Assembly: GCA_023399275.1 (NCBI GenBank)
Contig: JAEWQH010000050.1
Location: forward strand, 1-61,054
Length of the DNA stretch: 61,054 bases
Source: Bacillota bacterium
GTDB lineage: Bacteria; Bacillota; Clostridia; Christensenellales; CAG-138
Direction of reading: 5' to 3'
Shown in pieces: positions 25,341-33,328 of this stretch. The notes below the pieces were generated by a model. The model searched no databases and was not told the DNA's origin. It saw only the letters and a program-made list of their open reading frames with translations. Position 1 is the stretch's first letter. Every line of letters begins with the position of its first letter. The translations under genes were made by a program, and so were the position numbers.

Positions 25341-26693
25341 ATGACGGACCGGACGGATCGGCGCAGGCGTGGCAACGAAATGCGAAACGCCGCGGTGGCG
25401 GCGCTGCTCTGCGTCGTCGGCGCGTGCGTGCTGTTTTTGCTCGTCGCGCTGCCTTTGCGCGCGCTGCGCTCCGAAGCGGTGCCCTCGGCGACGGCCGCCA
25501 TTACCCCTGCCCCATCGCCCACCGCAGTTCCCTCTCCCAGCCCGACGCCGCAAATCCCCTCGGTGCTCACGTTTGACGAGAGTGCGGACGACCCGTTGCC
25601 CGCGCAGAACGCCCGCCTCGCTTTCGGGCGCAGCTTTCGCCTGCGAGGCACGGTGCAGTCCAACTATCCGCTCACATCGGTAACGCTCGAGATCACCTGC
25701 GCTTACAGCGAGGATTCGCGCTATCCCTATCTGCGCACCGTCTCGTTTGACCCGGCAAGCGCCGTCTACTCCTATCCGCTGGACGACGCGCTGACGCAGG
25801 AGGGCGCCTCCATCGACTCACTCGCGCAGTTTTCCGCGCTGGACGTCGGCATTCACACGCTGCGCCTCTATGCGACCAGCACCGGGGAAACCGAACCGAA
25901 AGAGCTCTTCAAGACGCGGTTCTACATCCTCTCCGACAACTGGGAAACGATTTTAAAGTCCGATTTTTCCAACAACAGCTATCAAACGGCACTCGCTTTT
26001 TTCGAACAGAAAGATGCGTTTCTCTATCGCTACCAGTGGGTGGATGCGCGCTACATCGTGGCCGATCCGGACTGGGAGGCCGCATACATCGTCTCTTTCG
26101 AATGCCTGCCCGGGCGCGACCCCTGGCGCATCCACAAGTACGCCCTGCCGTACTATCAGGTGGCGTCCTACTATCTCAATAACGTACACGTCCGCGTTTC
26201 CGGCACAAACGGAGACTCCGGCACGCTGCTGCTGAGCGATCTGATCGACACCTACAACGGCAGCTATTGCTCGCGCTTTACATCCAGCCTCAAATCCATC
26301 AGCCACCACGCCTTCGGCACGGCGACCGACCTCAACGGCGGCATGGGCGCAAACGATAACCTCAAAGAGAATATCGCGCTGATCAACACCGAAGTGCGCG
26401 ATTTTCTGACTTACAACGGCATCAAGAGCGAGGGCGGCATATCGTACTACGACTACACCTATACCGGCGATTCGCTGCTCTGGGTATACCGATCCATCCC
26501 CGAAACCGTGATCAACTATATCCTCTATGAGCTCGCCTTCTACCGGGCCGGGTTTCAGTGGGGACACTACTATGTCTCCACCAGCGATGGCATGCATTTT
26601 ACCCTTACGGACAATATCCGCATCAGCCACGACGGAAACGATGGCCTGCGTAAGGTCTTTGACTACAGCGAAACCTATCCGCCGGCGGAGTAG
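25341..26693 (+). CDS. M15-family D-alanyl-D-alanine carboxypeptidase-like protein, membrane-anchored
   Basis: 450 aa. One N-terminal membrane helix (about residues 17-37), a Pro/Ser/Thr spacer (PAPSPTAVPSPSPTPQIP), a beta-rich region of 110 residues and a C-terminal M15 zinc peptidase domain. Zinc motif SHHAFGTATDLN gives the H-x6-D pair; the second part GHYYVSTSDGMHFTL supplies the catalytic acid and last His. It should trim D-Ala or cut peptide stems outside the membrane. Of two ATGs, 25341 is better spaced from AAGGAG (nine bases) than 25335. The spacer resembles that of the pseudo-amidase nearby. Confidence 0.85.
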   Translation: MTDRTDRRRRGNEMRNAAVAALLCVVGACVLFLLVALPLRALRSEAVPSATAAITPAPSPTAVPSPSPTPQIPSVLTFDESADDPLPAQNARLAFGRSFRLRGTVQSNYPLTSVTLEITCAYSEDSRYPYLRTVSFDPASAVYSYPLDDALTQEGASIDSLAQFSALDVGIHTLRLYATSTGETEPKELFKTRFYILSDNWETILKSDFSNNSYQTALAFFEQKDAFLYRYQWVDARYIVADPDWEAAYIVSFECLPGRDPWRIHKYALPYYQVASYYLNNVHVRVSGTNGDSGTLLLSDLIDTYNGSYCSRFTSSLKSISHHAFGTATDLNGGMGANDNLKENIALINTEVRDFLTYNGIKSEGGISYYDYTYTGDSLLWVYRSIPETVINYILYELAFYRAGFQWGHYYVSTSDGMHFTLTDNIRISHDGNDGLRKVFDYSETYPPAE

Positions 26694-26731
26694 CCGCGCG
26701 GTCAACGGAACCGGAAAGGAACCAAGGCGAT

Positions 26732-27175
26732 ATGGTCATCTGCCTCTTTGGCGAGAGCTGCACCGGAAAATCCACCATTGCAGCCAAACTGGCCGAGCAT
26801 CTGAACGGAGAACGCATCGAGGGAAAGGACTATCTGCGCTTTGCAAAAAACGAAGCGGATGCGCGGCGCGCGTTTTCAGCGCTGCTGTTAAGCCGGCTAA
26901 CTTCAGGCCAGCCGATCATCTATGTGGCTTCGGAGCCGGAGCAGCTTTCCCTGCTGCCCGCAGGCGCATTTCGCGTGCGCATCATAGCGGGGTTGCCGCG
27001 CATCAAGGAGCGCTTTGCCACGCGCATGGGCGGCCGTCTGCCTCCGCCGGTAGCGGCAATGCTGGAGCGCAAGCACGGCCTGTTTGATACATCGCCCTGC
27101 GCATTGCAGATCGATACGGATGCCGTATCCGCCGGCGACGCGGCGGATGCGATCCGCTCTGCATTGCAGCTCTGA
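26732..27175 (+). CDS. Small P-loop NTPase/kinase-like protein
   Basis: 147 aa. The first strand and Walker A are FGESCTGKSTIA at residue 5, similar to small nucleoside or shikimate kinases; a plausible Walker B is PIIYVASEPEQL. There is no clear lid motif or substrate site. AAGGA precedes the ATG, 38 bases after the M15 gene, so it is likely in the same transcript. The cargo or partner is unknown. Confidence 0.7.
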   Translation: MVICLFGESCTGKSTIAAKLAEHLNGERIEGKDYLRFAKNEADARRAFSALLLSRLTSGQPIIYVASEPEQLSLLPAGAFRVRIIAGLPRIKERFATRMGGRLPPPVAAMLERKHGLFDTSPCALQIDTDAVSAGDAADAIRSALQL

Positions 27176-27235
27176 TGGGCGGGGCCACGCCGTCGTTCCA
27201 TCCGCGCCGCGCCTCTGCGCGCCTCTGATCGATGC

Positions 27236-27264
27236 ACAAAACCGCCCACGAAGGGCGGTTTTGT
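27236..27264. terminator. Bidirectional terminator
   Basis: Perfect 12-bp stem ACAAAACCGCCC/GGGCGGTTTTGT with 5-nt loop. The A/T ends on both sides let it stop the plus-strand M15/P-loop unit and the minus-strand amidase-like gene. Confidence 0.88.
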
Positions 27265-27284
27265 AAAAATCATATAGAATCGGC

Positions 27285-28151
27285 CTAGCCGAGGTATTTC
27301 AGAATTCCGGTGACGATGCCTTGCGCCATCGTTTGCTGAAACTCCGCGTCGTTGATCTTCTTATCCTCGGTAGAATTGCTGATGTGCCCGAGGAAGAGCG
27401 TAACCACCGGCGCATTTGTATCGTTGAGGAAGGATTCGTCGGATTTGTCGATGACCGACTCGTCTTTGATCTCGCGAAGCGGAAGCCCCGTTGCATCCAC
27501 ATAAGCCGCAAGCAGCGTGGAAGCGAGCTTATCGCACTCCGATTTTTTATCGTGCTTCTCCGGCACCCAGGCCATCGCGCCGCGCGTATCCGAAGCCTTG
27601 ACGTAGTTGCACTCGATGCGAATGGCGATCTCGACATTTCCGTCGTTGAGTATCTTCACACGCTGGGCTGAGGTCTTGTCGTCCTTCACGTCGGAGAGCG
27701 TAAACACGACCGTCGCGCCTTCCGCCTCCAGCTTTTCCTTTACCAGTGTCGCAACGGCATAGTTGAGCCGGTTTGCATATACTTTCGTGGAGACGCCCTG
27801 AATCTTGGAGCTGTAACCGCGCGCGGGGTCAATGCCGATAATGCGTCCCTCGAGCGCGCCCTCCGGCTCCGCGGTCGGCGTAGGCGTCGTCCCCGGCTCG
27901 AGCGTGGGTGATGGCGACGGCTCCGCAGGGTCGAGCGTAGGCGACGGCGTCGCGGTCACCGGCGCGACAGACGGCGTCGGCGAAGGAGAGGTGTTGGCGA
28001 TCTGGTGCTTGACGATGGCGGGCGAAACGACGCCGGCAACCAGCGCGTACGTAATGCCCGCGAGCAGAATCAAGATCATCGCGCAGAGTATACCAAACGC
28101 AAGCGGATTGTTAATGCGAAAAGTTCTCCTGCGCTTAACGATCTTTTTCAT
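27285..28151 (-). CDS. Amidase_3-fold membrane protein lacking the zinc site (pseudo-amidase)
   Basis: 288 aa. One membrane helix (about residues 18-42), a Pro/Ser/Thr spacer with several SPSPTP repeats, then a domain with the order of N-acetylmuramoyl-L-alanine amidases (amidase_3). Each catalytic position is changed: DPGHGG reads DPARGYSS, the second ligand Glu region reads GVSTKVYANRLN, SIHxN reads AIRIECN, and the catalytic Glu before GF/GH is absent (TLFLGHISNSTED). The fold signals LVKEKLEAEGATVVFTLSD and final helix remain. Likely a binding or regulatory protein at the cell wall. ATG 28151 follows GGTGGAG; longer frames upstream are not supported. Confidence 0.75.
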   Translation of the reverse strand: MKKIVKRRRTFRINNPLAFGILCAMILILLAGITYALVAGVVSPAIVKHQIANTSPSPTPSVAPVTATPSPTLDPAEPSPSPTLEPGTTPTPTAEPEGALEGRIIGIDPARGYSSKIQGVSTKVYANRLNYAVATLVKEKLEAEGATVVFTLSDVKDDKTSAQRVKILNDGNVEIAIRIECNYVKASDTRGAMAWVPEKHDKKSECDKLASTLLAAYVDATGLPLREIKDESVIDKSDESFLNDTNAPVVTLFLGHISNSTEDKKINDAEFQQTMAQGIVTGILKYLG

Positions 28152-28469
28152 GCTCTCCACCTCAATCGTGCTATCATTGAGTATTGTAACACGCTCCTTC
28201 CGCAAAGTACTATAGGAAAACGCAAGATTTTCAAATTTTCCACGTTTTGTTGGAAATAATCCATGCCCCTTCCCCTTTTCACGCTGCGCGTCGCCATGCC
28301 ACGGCGGCGCTAAAAGCCGCTGAACCGGCGCTTTCGCGGCAAAACGCCGCATTCGCTCCGCCCGGCTTGCTTGCGCGGTCGGCGCGTGTTCGCCGCATTC
28401 GCTTCACAATTCAAACCGTATGCCGAGGCTGATATAGGCGTATACGCCCCCTCTTTTGTGCTGCAGCAC

Positions 28470-28499
28470 TTGAAGCGGCGCGCCCTTTGCTCTTATAAT
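28470..28499 (+). promoter_or_regulatory. Promoter giving a leaderless mRNA
   Basis: TTGAAG, 18-bp spacer, TATAAT. The predicted start, seven bases after the -10, is the A of the ATG at 28506, and no Shine-Dalgarno sequence exists. Confidence 0.65.
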
Positions 28500-28505
28500 A
28501 GCATT

Positions 28506-29378
28506 ATGCCATACAATTTTGCACATGCGCTGGTTGGCCTCACCGCGCTCGCGCATTCAAACGAGGCTGTCTCCGCCCTGGTTTCCGCGTATCCGGGCGC
28601 ATTTCGCATCGGCACCATGGGCCCCGACCCCTACTTTGGGGACTCCATGCCCAAGCCGCTCTTTACCGCATGCCGCACCGACCTTGCAGAGAAGCTGCAC
28701 GCGCTCGACGCGCGGACGCTCTTTGCCGCGCTGTTCCCGCTCGCGGCCGGCAGCGCGCCAAAGCAGGCATATGCGCTCGGTTTCCTGTGCCATTTTTTGC
28801 TGGATACCAACGCGCACCCCTACATCGAAGCGCGCTTCCCCGGAAAGGCGCATACGCCCGCCGAGATCCAGATCGACCTGATGATGACGGATCGTCTGAA
28901 CTTCCCCGTCGTGCCGCAGCGGCCGCGAAGTTTTTACGAAACGCAGCATCTGCCGCAGATCGATGAACTGCACACGCAGCTTGCCCGGGCTCTGTTCTCC
29001 ATGAAGACCCGCGGCGCATTTACCCGCAGCTATCGCAAGTGGATCGCCGTCAACACACTCTCCTACGATCCGCACAACCGCAAGCTTCGCTGTTTTTCGC
29101 GCATGGAATCCCTGCTGCGCTGCCCCGGCAAGGTCACCTCGTTTCTCGTTTCCCGCCACCTCGATCCCGATGACCGGCTCAACCTGAGCCACGCTGCCTG
29201 GTACGCGCCTTGGGACGCGCAGACCGCGCGCACGCAGTCGTTTGTCGAGCTGTTTGACTGCGCCTGCGCGGAAGCGCCCGGGGCCATGGACGCGGTGCTG
29301 GACGCGATGCGAGGCGGCGAAAGCGCGCCGGCCATTTCGCGTATCGGCGCGCGGAGGATGGATGCAAGACCCGTTTGA
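28506..29378 (+). CDS. Zinc-dependent phospholipase C-like protein
   Basis: 290 aa, Zn_dep_PLPC family. The N-terminal MPYNFAHALVGLTAL, then GTMGPDPYFGD near residue 40 and GFLCHFLLDTNAHPYI near 95 hold the His/Asp residues expected of the zinc cluster. There is no signal peptide, unlike secreted phospholipase C, and many clostridial members of this cytoplasmic group have unknown roles. ATG 28506 coincides with the predicted transcription start. The end overlaps the next gene by 17 bases. Confidence 0.8.
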   Translation: MPYNFAHALVGLTALAHSNEAVSALVSAYPGAFRIGTMGPDPYFGDSMPKPLFTACRTDLAEKLHALDARTLFAALFPLAAGSAPKQAYALGFLCHFLLDTNAHPYIEARFPGKAHTPAEIQIDLMMTDRLNFPVVPQRPRSFYETQHLPQIDELHTQLARALFSMKTRGAFTRSYRKWIAVNTLSYDPHNRKLRCFSRMESLLRCPGKVTSFLVSRHLDPDDRLNLSHAAWYAPWDAQTARTQSFVELFDCACAEAPGAMDAVLDAMRGGESAPAISRIGARRMDARPV

Positions 29379-29886
29379 CCGCGCCGGCAGCTGCTGCTTT
29401 ACGGGACACAGGCCAAGCGCGCTGCCCGCACATGGCGATGAGCGCGCCGCGCAGATGAAGCACCTTCTCCTCCTGCTGGATTGCGCCGTGGCGGCCGCGA
29501 TCGAAGATGGGGTGACGGCGTTTTACACCGGCGGCGCGCAAGGCTTTGACACGCTGGCAGCGGAATGCGTGCTGCGCCATAGGGCGGAGCACTCCGGGCT
29601 CTCACTTTGTCTTGCTCTGCCGGGGCGCGACCAGACCGACGGATGGAGCGCGCGCGAGCAGGCGCGCTATGCGGCAATCCTCTGGCAGGCAAACGAGGTC
29701 TGGTACGCCGCGGAGACCTGCTGCGCTTCATCGATGCGGCGCAGAAACCGGTATCTGGTCGATCGCGCAGGGCGCTGCATCGCCTATCTTCGCCGCATGC
29801 GCGGCGGCACGCTCTACACGGTCAACTACGCGCTCAACGCCGGCATACCCATAGATAACCTCGCCGAACGGCTGCCGCTCTGTTGA
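29362..29886 (+). CDS. SLOG-family protein (DUF1273, YpsA-like)
   Basis: 174 aa. Near the N-terminus CFTGHRPSALP and then VTAFYTGGAQGFDTLAAE form the nucleotide-binding pattern of the SLOG/Rossmann superfamily (DprA, LOG, YpsA). LALPGRDQTDGWS and the end RRMRGGTLYTVNYAL follow the DUF1273 pattern. YpsA influences cell division in Bacillus and Staphylococcus; ligand unknown. ATG 29362 lies four bases after GGAGG, inside the end of the previous gene. Confidence 0.83.
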   Translation: MQDPFDRAGSCCFTGHRPSALPAHGDERAAQMKHLLLLLDCAVAAAIEDGVTAFYTGGAQGFDTLAAECVLRHRAEHSGLSLCLALPGRDQTDGWSAREQARYAAILWQANEVWYAAETCCASSMRRRNRYLVDRAGRCIAYLRRMRGGTLYTVNYALNAGIPIDNLAERLPLC

Positions 29887-30027
29887 CCTCCTCCCAAAAA
29901 CGAGCACCGACTCATTGCGATGCAGGCGAAACTATGCGAAAATGGTTGCAAGCCCGATCGAAGGCGATCCGGTCGGCCACGCGCCGCGGCATCTTTCCAA
30001 ATCAGCCGAAAAGAGGATTTCATCAGC

Positions 30028-30450
30028 ATGGAACGCATCAGTAAGCAGGACTACTATCTCTCCATCGCCGCGGAGGTGGCGAAACGCTCCACATGCCTGC
30101 GCAGACAGTACGGCGCGGTGATCGTAAAAAACGACGAAATCATCGCAACCGGCTACAACGGCGCGCCGCGCGGCGACGAAAACTGCTGCGATGTCGGCTC
30201 CTGCTGGCGCGAGCGGCACAACATCCCCCACGGCGAGCAGTATGAAAAGTGCGTCGCCGTGCATGCAGAGGCAAACGCGATCATCAGCGCCAGCCGAAAT
30301 GAAATGATCGGCAGCACGCTGTATCTCTACGGCTTTCAGGGGCTGGAACGGCCGATCGAGAACCCCGAGCCATGCATCATGTGCACGCGGCTCATCAAAA
30401 ACGCGGGCATCGCGCGCGTGGTCAATCAACTAGGAGACATAACGCTATGA
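30028..30450 (+). CDS. dCMP deaminase family protein (ComEB-like)
   Basis: 140-aa zinc-dependent cytidylate deaminase: dCMP to dUMP, feeding dTMP synthesis. Zinc and catalytic residues are in AVHAEANAI (His, Glu) and EPCIMCTRL (two Cys). RRQYGAVIVKNDEIIATGYNGAPRG matches the family start. ATG 30028 has AGAGG eleven bases upstream. The stop overlaps the ATG of thyX, linking deaminase and synthase in one operon. The other possibility is a general nucleotide deaminase. Confidence 0.9.
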   Translation: MERISKQDYYLSIAAEVAKRSTCLRRQYGAVIVKNDEIIATGYNGAPRGDENCCDVGSCWRERHNIPHGEQYEKCVAVHAEANAIISASRNEMIGSTLYLYGFQGLERPIENPEPCIMCTRLIKNAGIARVVNQLGDITL

Positions 30451-31205
30451 ACCAAATGCGGGTTGGGGACGGAACCGTCGTTCTGCTGGCTGGCGGCGGC
30501 AAGGTGTATACGGATGTGGCGGCACGCTTTACGCGCAGCGAGCGAAACCTGAGCGAGATCATCGCATCGCCTTACAATGCCGACCTCGTGCGCAGTATCA
30601 TCGAAAAAGGGCACCTTGCGGCAACGGAGTTCGACTACTTTCTCTTCGGCGTCGAAGGTTATTCGCGCGTGACGGAGGTGCAACTGGTACGCAAGCGCCT
30701 CGCAAGCTACCTCATCAAGAGCGGGCGCGTGCAAAAGGGCGGAAAGCGCTCCTATGACGTGGTGCTGCCGGACGCAATCCTCTCCCATCGCGCGTCTTGC
30801 ACCCTGCCGGACGGTTCGAGCGTCTCGCTCGGCGCCGCCGACCTGCTCGGCATGCTCGAGCAGTGGTATGACCAGGGAGTGGACGCGGGCTACAAAGAAG
30901 AAGACCTGCGCTATCTCAAGCCGCAGGCCACGGAGTTCAAGGCGCTCATCGGCATGAACGCGCATGCGCTGCTGGATTGGTTCAAGATCCGCTGCTGCCT
31001 GAATGCGCAGACGGAAATCCGCGACCTGGCCAACAAGATGCTGCGCCTTTGCAAAGAAGCAGCCCCCGCCCTGTTTGCGGACGCGGGCGCAAGCTGCGTC
31101 TCCCTCGGCTACTGCCCCGAAAACGAGTTTCAAAACCCCGCCTGTCATATCATCCGCAAAAAAGAAGCGCTGGAGCTGTTGCGAAATGCCGCGAAACGCA
31201 CGTAA
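30447..31205 (+). CDS. thyX: FAD-dependent thymidylate synthase-like protein
   Basis: 252-aa ThyX-type flavin enzyme making dTMP from dUMP with methylene-THF and NAD(P)H. The motif RHRx7S appears as RKRLASYLIKS, with Lys for His. Downstream TEFKALIGMNAHALLDWFKIRC and NAQTEIRDLANKML fit ThyX helices, and the Cys/Gly tail SLGYCPENEF is common in clostridial forms. The Lys change may alter flavin or dUMP contact, so activity should be tested. AGGAGA precedes the ATG. Overlaps the deaminase and the next gene. Confidence 0.82.
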   Translation: MNQMRVGDGTVVLLAGGGKVYTDVAARFTRSERNLSEIIASPYNADLVRSIIEKGHLAATEFDYFLFGVEGYSRVTEVQLVRKRLASYLIKSGRVQKGGKRSYDVVLPDAILSHRASCTLPDGSSVSLGAADLLGMLEQWYDQGVDAGYKEEDLRYLKPQATEFKALIGMNAHALLDWFKIRCCLNAQTEIRDLANKMLRLCKEAAPALFADAGASCVSLGYCPENEFQNPACHIIRKKEALELLRNAAKRT

Positions 31206-31563
31206 GCCGCATACCGTCTGCCGCCGCTGTAAAACGCGCTTTTCAGGCGCTTATTGTCCGTACTGCGGTGCGGAAAACGGCGTTGTACACGCTGTGCACG
31301 GCAGAGGCGGCGTGCTTGGCGGGCTTGCGCGCTTTCTTCTTTCGCTCGTTGCGCTCGCGCTCCTGCTGGCGCTCGCCTTTATCGCGCTGGACTATGCCGC
31401 CTCCGCCGCAGGGGATGGGCAGGGCGCCGCGCGCGCCATCCTCAACAGCGCGCGAAACGCGATTCCAAAGGGCGTGCTGCGCGCTTACGCCGATGTTAAG
31501 ACTTTGTTTCTCGATCGCTGGGTTGCGGCGGTCACAGAGTTTTTTACCGTTTTACTCAGCTGA
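31186..31563 (+). CDS. Zinc-ribbon membrane protein of unknown function
   Basis: 125 aa. The N-terminus has two CxxC pairs (CRRC and CPYC, residues 12-27) forming a zinc ribbon, followed by one membrane helix rich in L and A (about 46-68) and a 55-residue amphipathic tail. No homologue was recognised. GGAG lies ten bases before ATG 31186, which is within the 3' end of thyX (20-base overlap), so it is part of that operon. Confidence 0.65.
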   Translation: MPRNARKPHTVCRRCKTRFSGAYCPYCGAENGVVHAVHGRGGVLGGLARFLLSLVALALLLALAFIALDYAASAAGDGQGAARAILNSARNAIPKGVLRAYADVKTLFLDRWVAAVTEFFTVLLS

Positions 31564-31584
31564 TTCATGTTTGCTTGCTCGGCA

Positions 31585-31616
31585 AAGCGCCCGGCAGAAC
31601 CGGGCGCTTGTTGATT
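31585..31616 (+). terminator. Terminator of the dCMP deaminase-thyX operon
   Basis: 10-bp stem AAGCGCCCGG/CCGGGCGCTT with a 5-nt loop, then GTTGATTT. It separates convergent genes and may also end the glycan operon, though the minus-strand side has fewer T. Confidence 0.75.
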
Positions 31617-31624
31617 TGCAGCCT

Positions 31625-32317
31625 TCAGGCGGCGGCTCCGTTCCACTCGATGATGAGCAACGCCAGCACCGCGAGACCGCAGGCCGCAGTTGCGAGCATC
31701 CCCTTCATGCCGAGCTTTCGCACCCTGATCTTCGTGAGAAACGTGGCGGCGCAGACAAGCAGACTCACCGCGTAGAGCAGCGAAAATCCGCTTCGCATCA
31801 CAGGCCGCAGTGCGAAGATCACCGGTATCCACAGGGCAACCGTAGTCACCGGCAGCCCATCATAATACACGCGCGCCGTATTCTCATAAAACGCAAGCGC
31901 ATCCTCGGTCACATTGTAGTAGGCCAGGCGGATCAGCGCAGCGAGCACGTATAGGATCAAGGCCGCCGCCTCATACCAGCGCGTCAGGCCGATCGAGAAG
32001 CCGATCGCCGCGGGCAGCACGCCGAAGCAGATCAGATCCGCCAGCGAGTCGATCTGGATTCCAAACTTCCGCTCCTGTTGCGTGCGTGTACGCGTGCGCG
32101 CGACCGAACCGTCAAACAGATCGCAGCAGCCGGATACCATAAGGCAGATCACCGCCATAGACGTCTGCCCGAACATCGCCAGCGCAATGCCGATCATCGC
32201 GCTCACGACGCCAAGGTATGTCAGCACGACCGTGTAGTTATAGAAGCCGATCACTCGATCCCATCTCTTTTCCATCGCGATTTTGGGTAAAGCAAATAAG
32301 CCGGATACGCGCGTCAT
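31625..32317 (-). CDS. CDP-alcohol phosphatidyltransferase (PssA-like)
   Basis: 230-aa membrane enzyme, about six to eight hydrophobic segments. The family motif DG-x2-AR-xn-G-x3-D-x3-D is complete: DGSVAR, then G, then DSLAD, with 11 rather than 8 residues in the middle, which suits the phosphatidylserine-synthase group. Last gene of the glycan operon, two bases after the epimerase stop; GGAG precedes its ATG. It may supply lipid head groups, or attach a polymer-linked alcohol phosphate; the sequence cannot tell. Confidence 0.82.
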   Translation of the reverse strand: MTRVSGLFALPKIAMEKRWDRVIGFYNYTVVLTYLGVVSAMIGIALAMFGQTSMAVICLMVSGCCDLFDGSVARTRTRTQQERKFGIQIDSLADLICFGVLPAAIGFSIGLTRWYEAAALILYVLAALIRLAYYNVTEDALAFYENTARVYYDGLPVTTVALWIPVIFALRPVMRSGFSLLYAVSLLVCAATFLTKIRVRKLGMKGMLATAACGLAVLALLIIEWNGAAA

Positions 32318-32319
32318 GA

Positions 32320-33315
32320 TTATTTTTCTCCGTAATACGCTAAATACCAGTCGGCAAACTGTTTTAAGCCTTGTTCGATCTGTGTTGTGGGCGCAAATCC
32401 AAAGTCGCGGCTCGTTTGGGAGATATCCGCATACGTCTTCTCCACGTCTCCCGGCTGCATCGGCAGATAGTTCAGCTCGGCGCTCTTTCCAAGCGCGCGT
32501 TCGAGCGCGCGGATGAAGTCGATGAGCTTGACGGGGTTGTGGTTGCCGATGTTGTAGACGGCGAACGGCGCGCCGGTCTCATCCGCCTTCGGCGGGCTGA
32601 ACAGCATCCGCTCGACACAGGCGGTCACGTCATCTACATATGTAAAATCACGCAGCATATCGCCGCCGTTGTACACATCGATCGCCTTACCCGCCAGGAT
32701 CGCCTTTGTAAACTTATAATATGCCATATCCGGCCGCCCGAACGGGCCGTATACGGTGAAGAAGCGAAGCCCCGTCGCAGGGACGCCGTAGAGATGCGAG
32801 TAGGTGTAGGCAAACAGCTCGTTGCTCTTTTTGGTGGCCGCATAGAGCGAAACGGGTTTGTCCACCCGGTCCTCCACCGAAAACGGCGTCTTGTCGCGGT
32901 TGCCGTAAACGGATGAGCTGGAGGCGAAGAGAAAGTGCTCCACGGGGTGGTGGCGCACCTCTTCCAGCACGTTGAAAAACCCCAGCACATTGCTCTCGAT
33001 ATAAGCGCGCGGGTTGTCGATGCTGTAGCGCACGCCCGCCTGCGCGGCAAGATGCACGACCGCATCCGGCCTGGCCTCGGCAAACAGGCGCTGCGTGAAC
33101 GCCTCGTCCGCCAGATTCCCTTCGTAAAAGGTGAAACGCTCAAATGCCAGAAGCCGCTCCAGACGCGCGCGCTTGAGCGAAGGGTCGTAGTAGTCGTTTA
33201 CGCTGTCCGCCCCGAGCACGTGCAGCCCGCTCCCCAGCAAGCGCAAGGCCAGATGGTAGCCGATAAAGCCAGCCGCGCCCGTGATCAGAATCGTTTTTTC
33301 GTCGTGATCCGCCAT
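32320..33315 (-). CDS. NAD-dependent epimerase, probable UDP-glucuronate 4-epimerase
   Basis: 331-aa short-chain dehydrogenase/reductase. The NAD loop is TGAAGFIGYH at the start; the catalytic Ser-Tyr-Lys are in FASSSSVYGN and YAATKKSNE. NDYYDPSLKRARL and the TVYGPFGRPDM segment match UDP-glucuronate epimerases (CapI/LspL). The substrate would be made by the ugd gene just upstream, so the operon gives UDP-galacturonate. ATG 33315 has AGGAGG 14 bases upstream. The assignment as UDP-GlcA specific is inference from homology and context. Confidence 0.87.
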   Translation of the reverse strand: MADHDEKTILITGAAGFIGYHLALRLLGSGLHVLGADSVNDYYDPSLKRARLERLLAFERFTFYEGNLADEAFTQRLFAEARPDAVVHLAAQAGVRYSIDNPRAYIESNVLGFFNVLEEVRHHPVEHFLFASSSSVYGNRDKTPFSVEDRVDKPVSLYAATKKSNELFAYTYSHLYGVPATGLRFFTVYGPFGRPDMAYYKFTKAILAGKAIDVYNGGDMLRDFTYVDDVTACVERMLFSPPKADETGAPFAVYNIGNHNPVKLIDFIRALERALGKSAELNYLPMQPGDVEKTYADISQTSRDFGFAPTTQIEQGLKQFADWYLAYYGEK

Positions 33316-33328
33316 GTCGCGCCCCCTC

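Noticed and set aside
31003..31185. Longer N-terminus for the zinc-ribbon membrane protein
   Set aside because: It would overlap thyX deeply; ATG 31186 has a ribosome site and the extra part is arginine-rich shadow.
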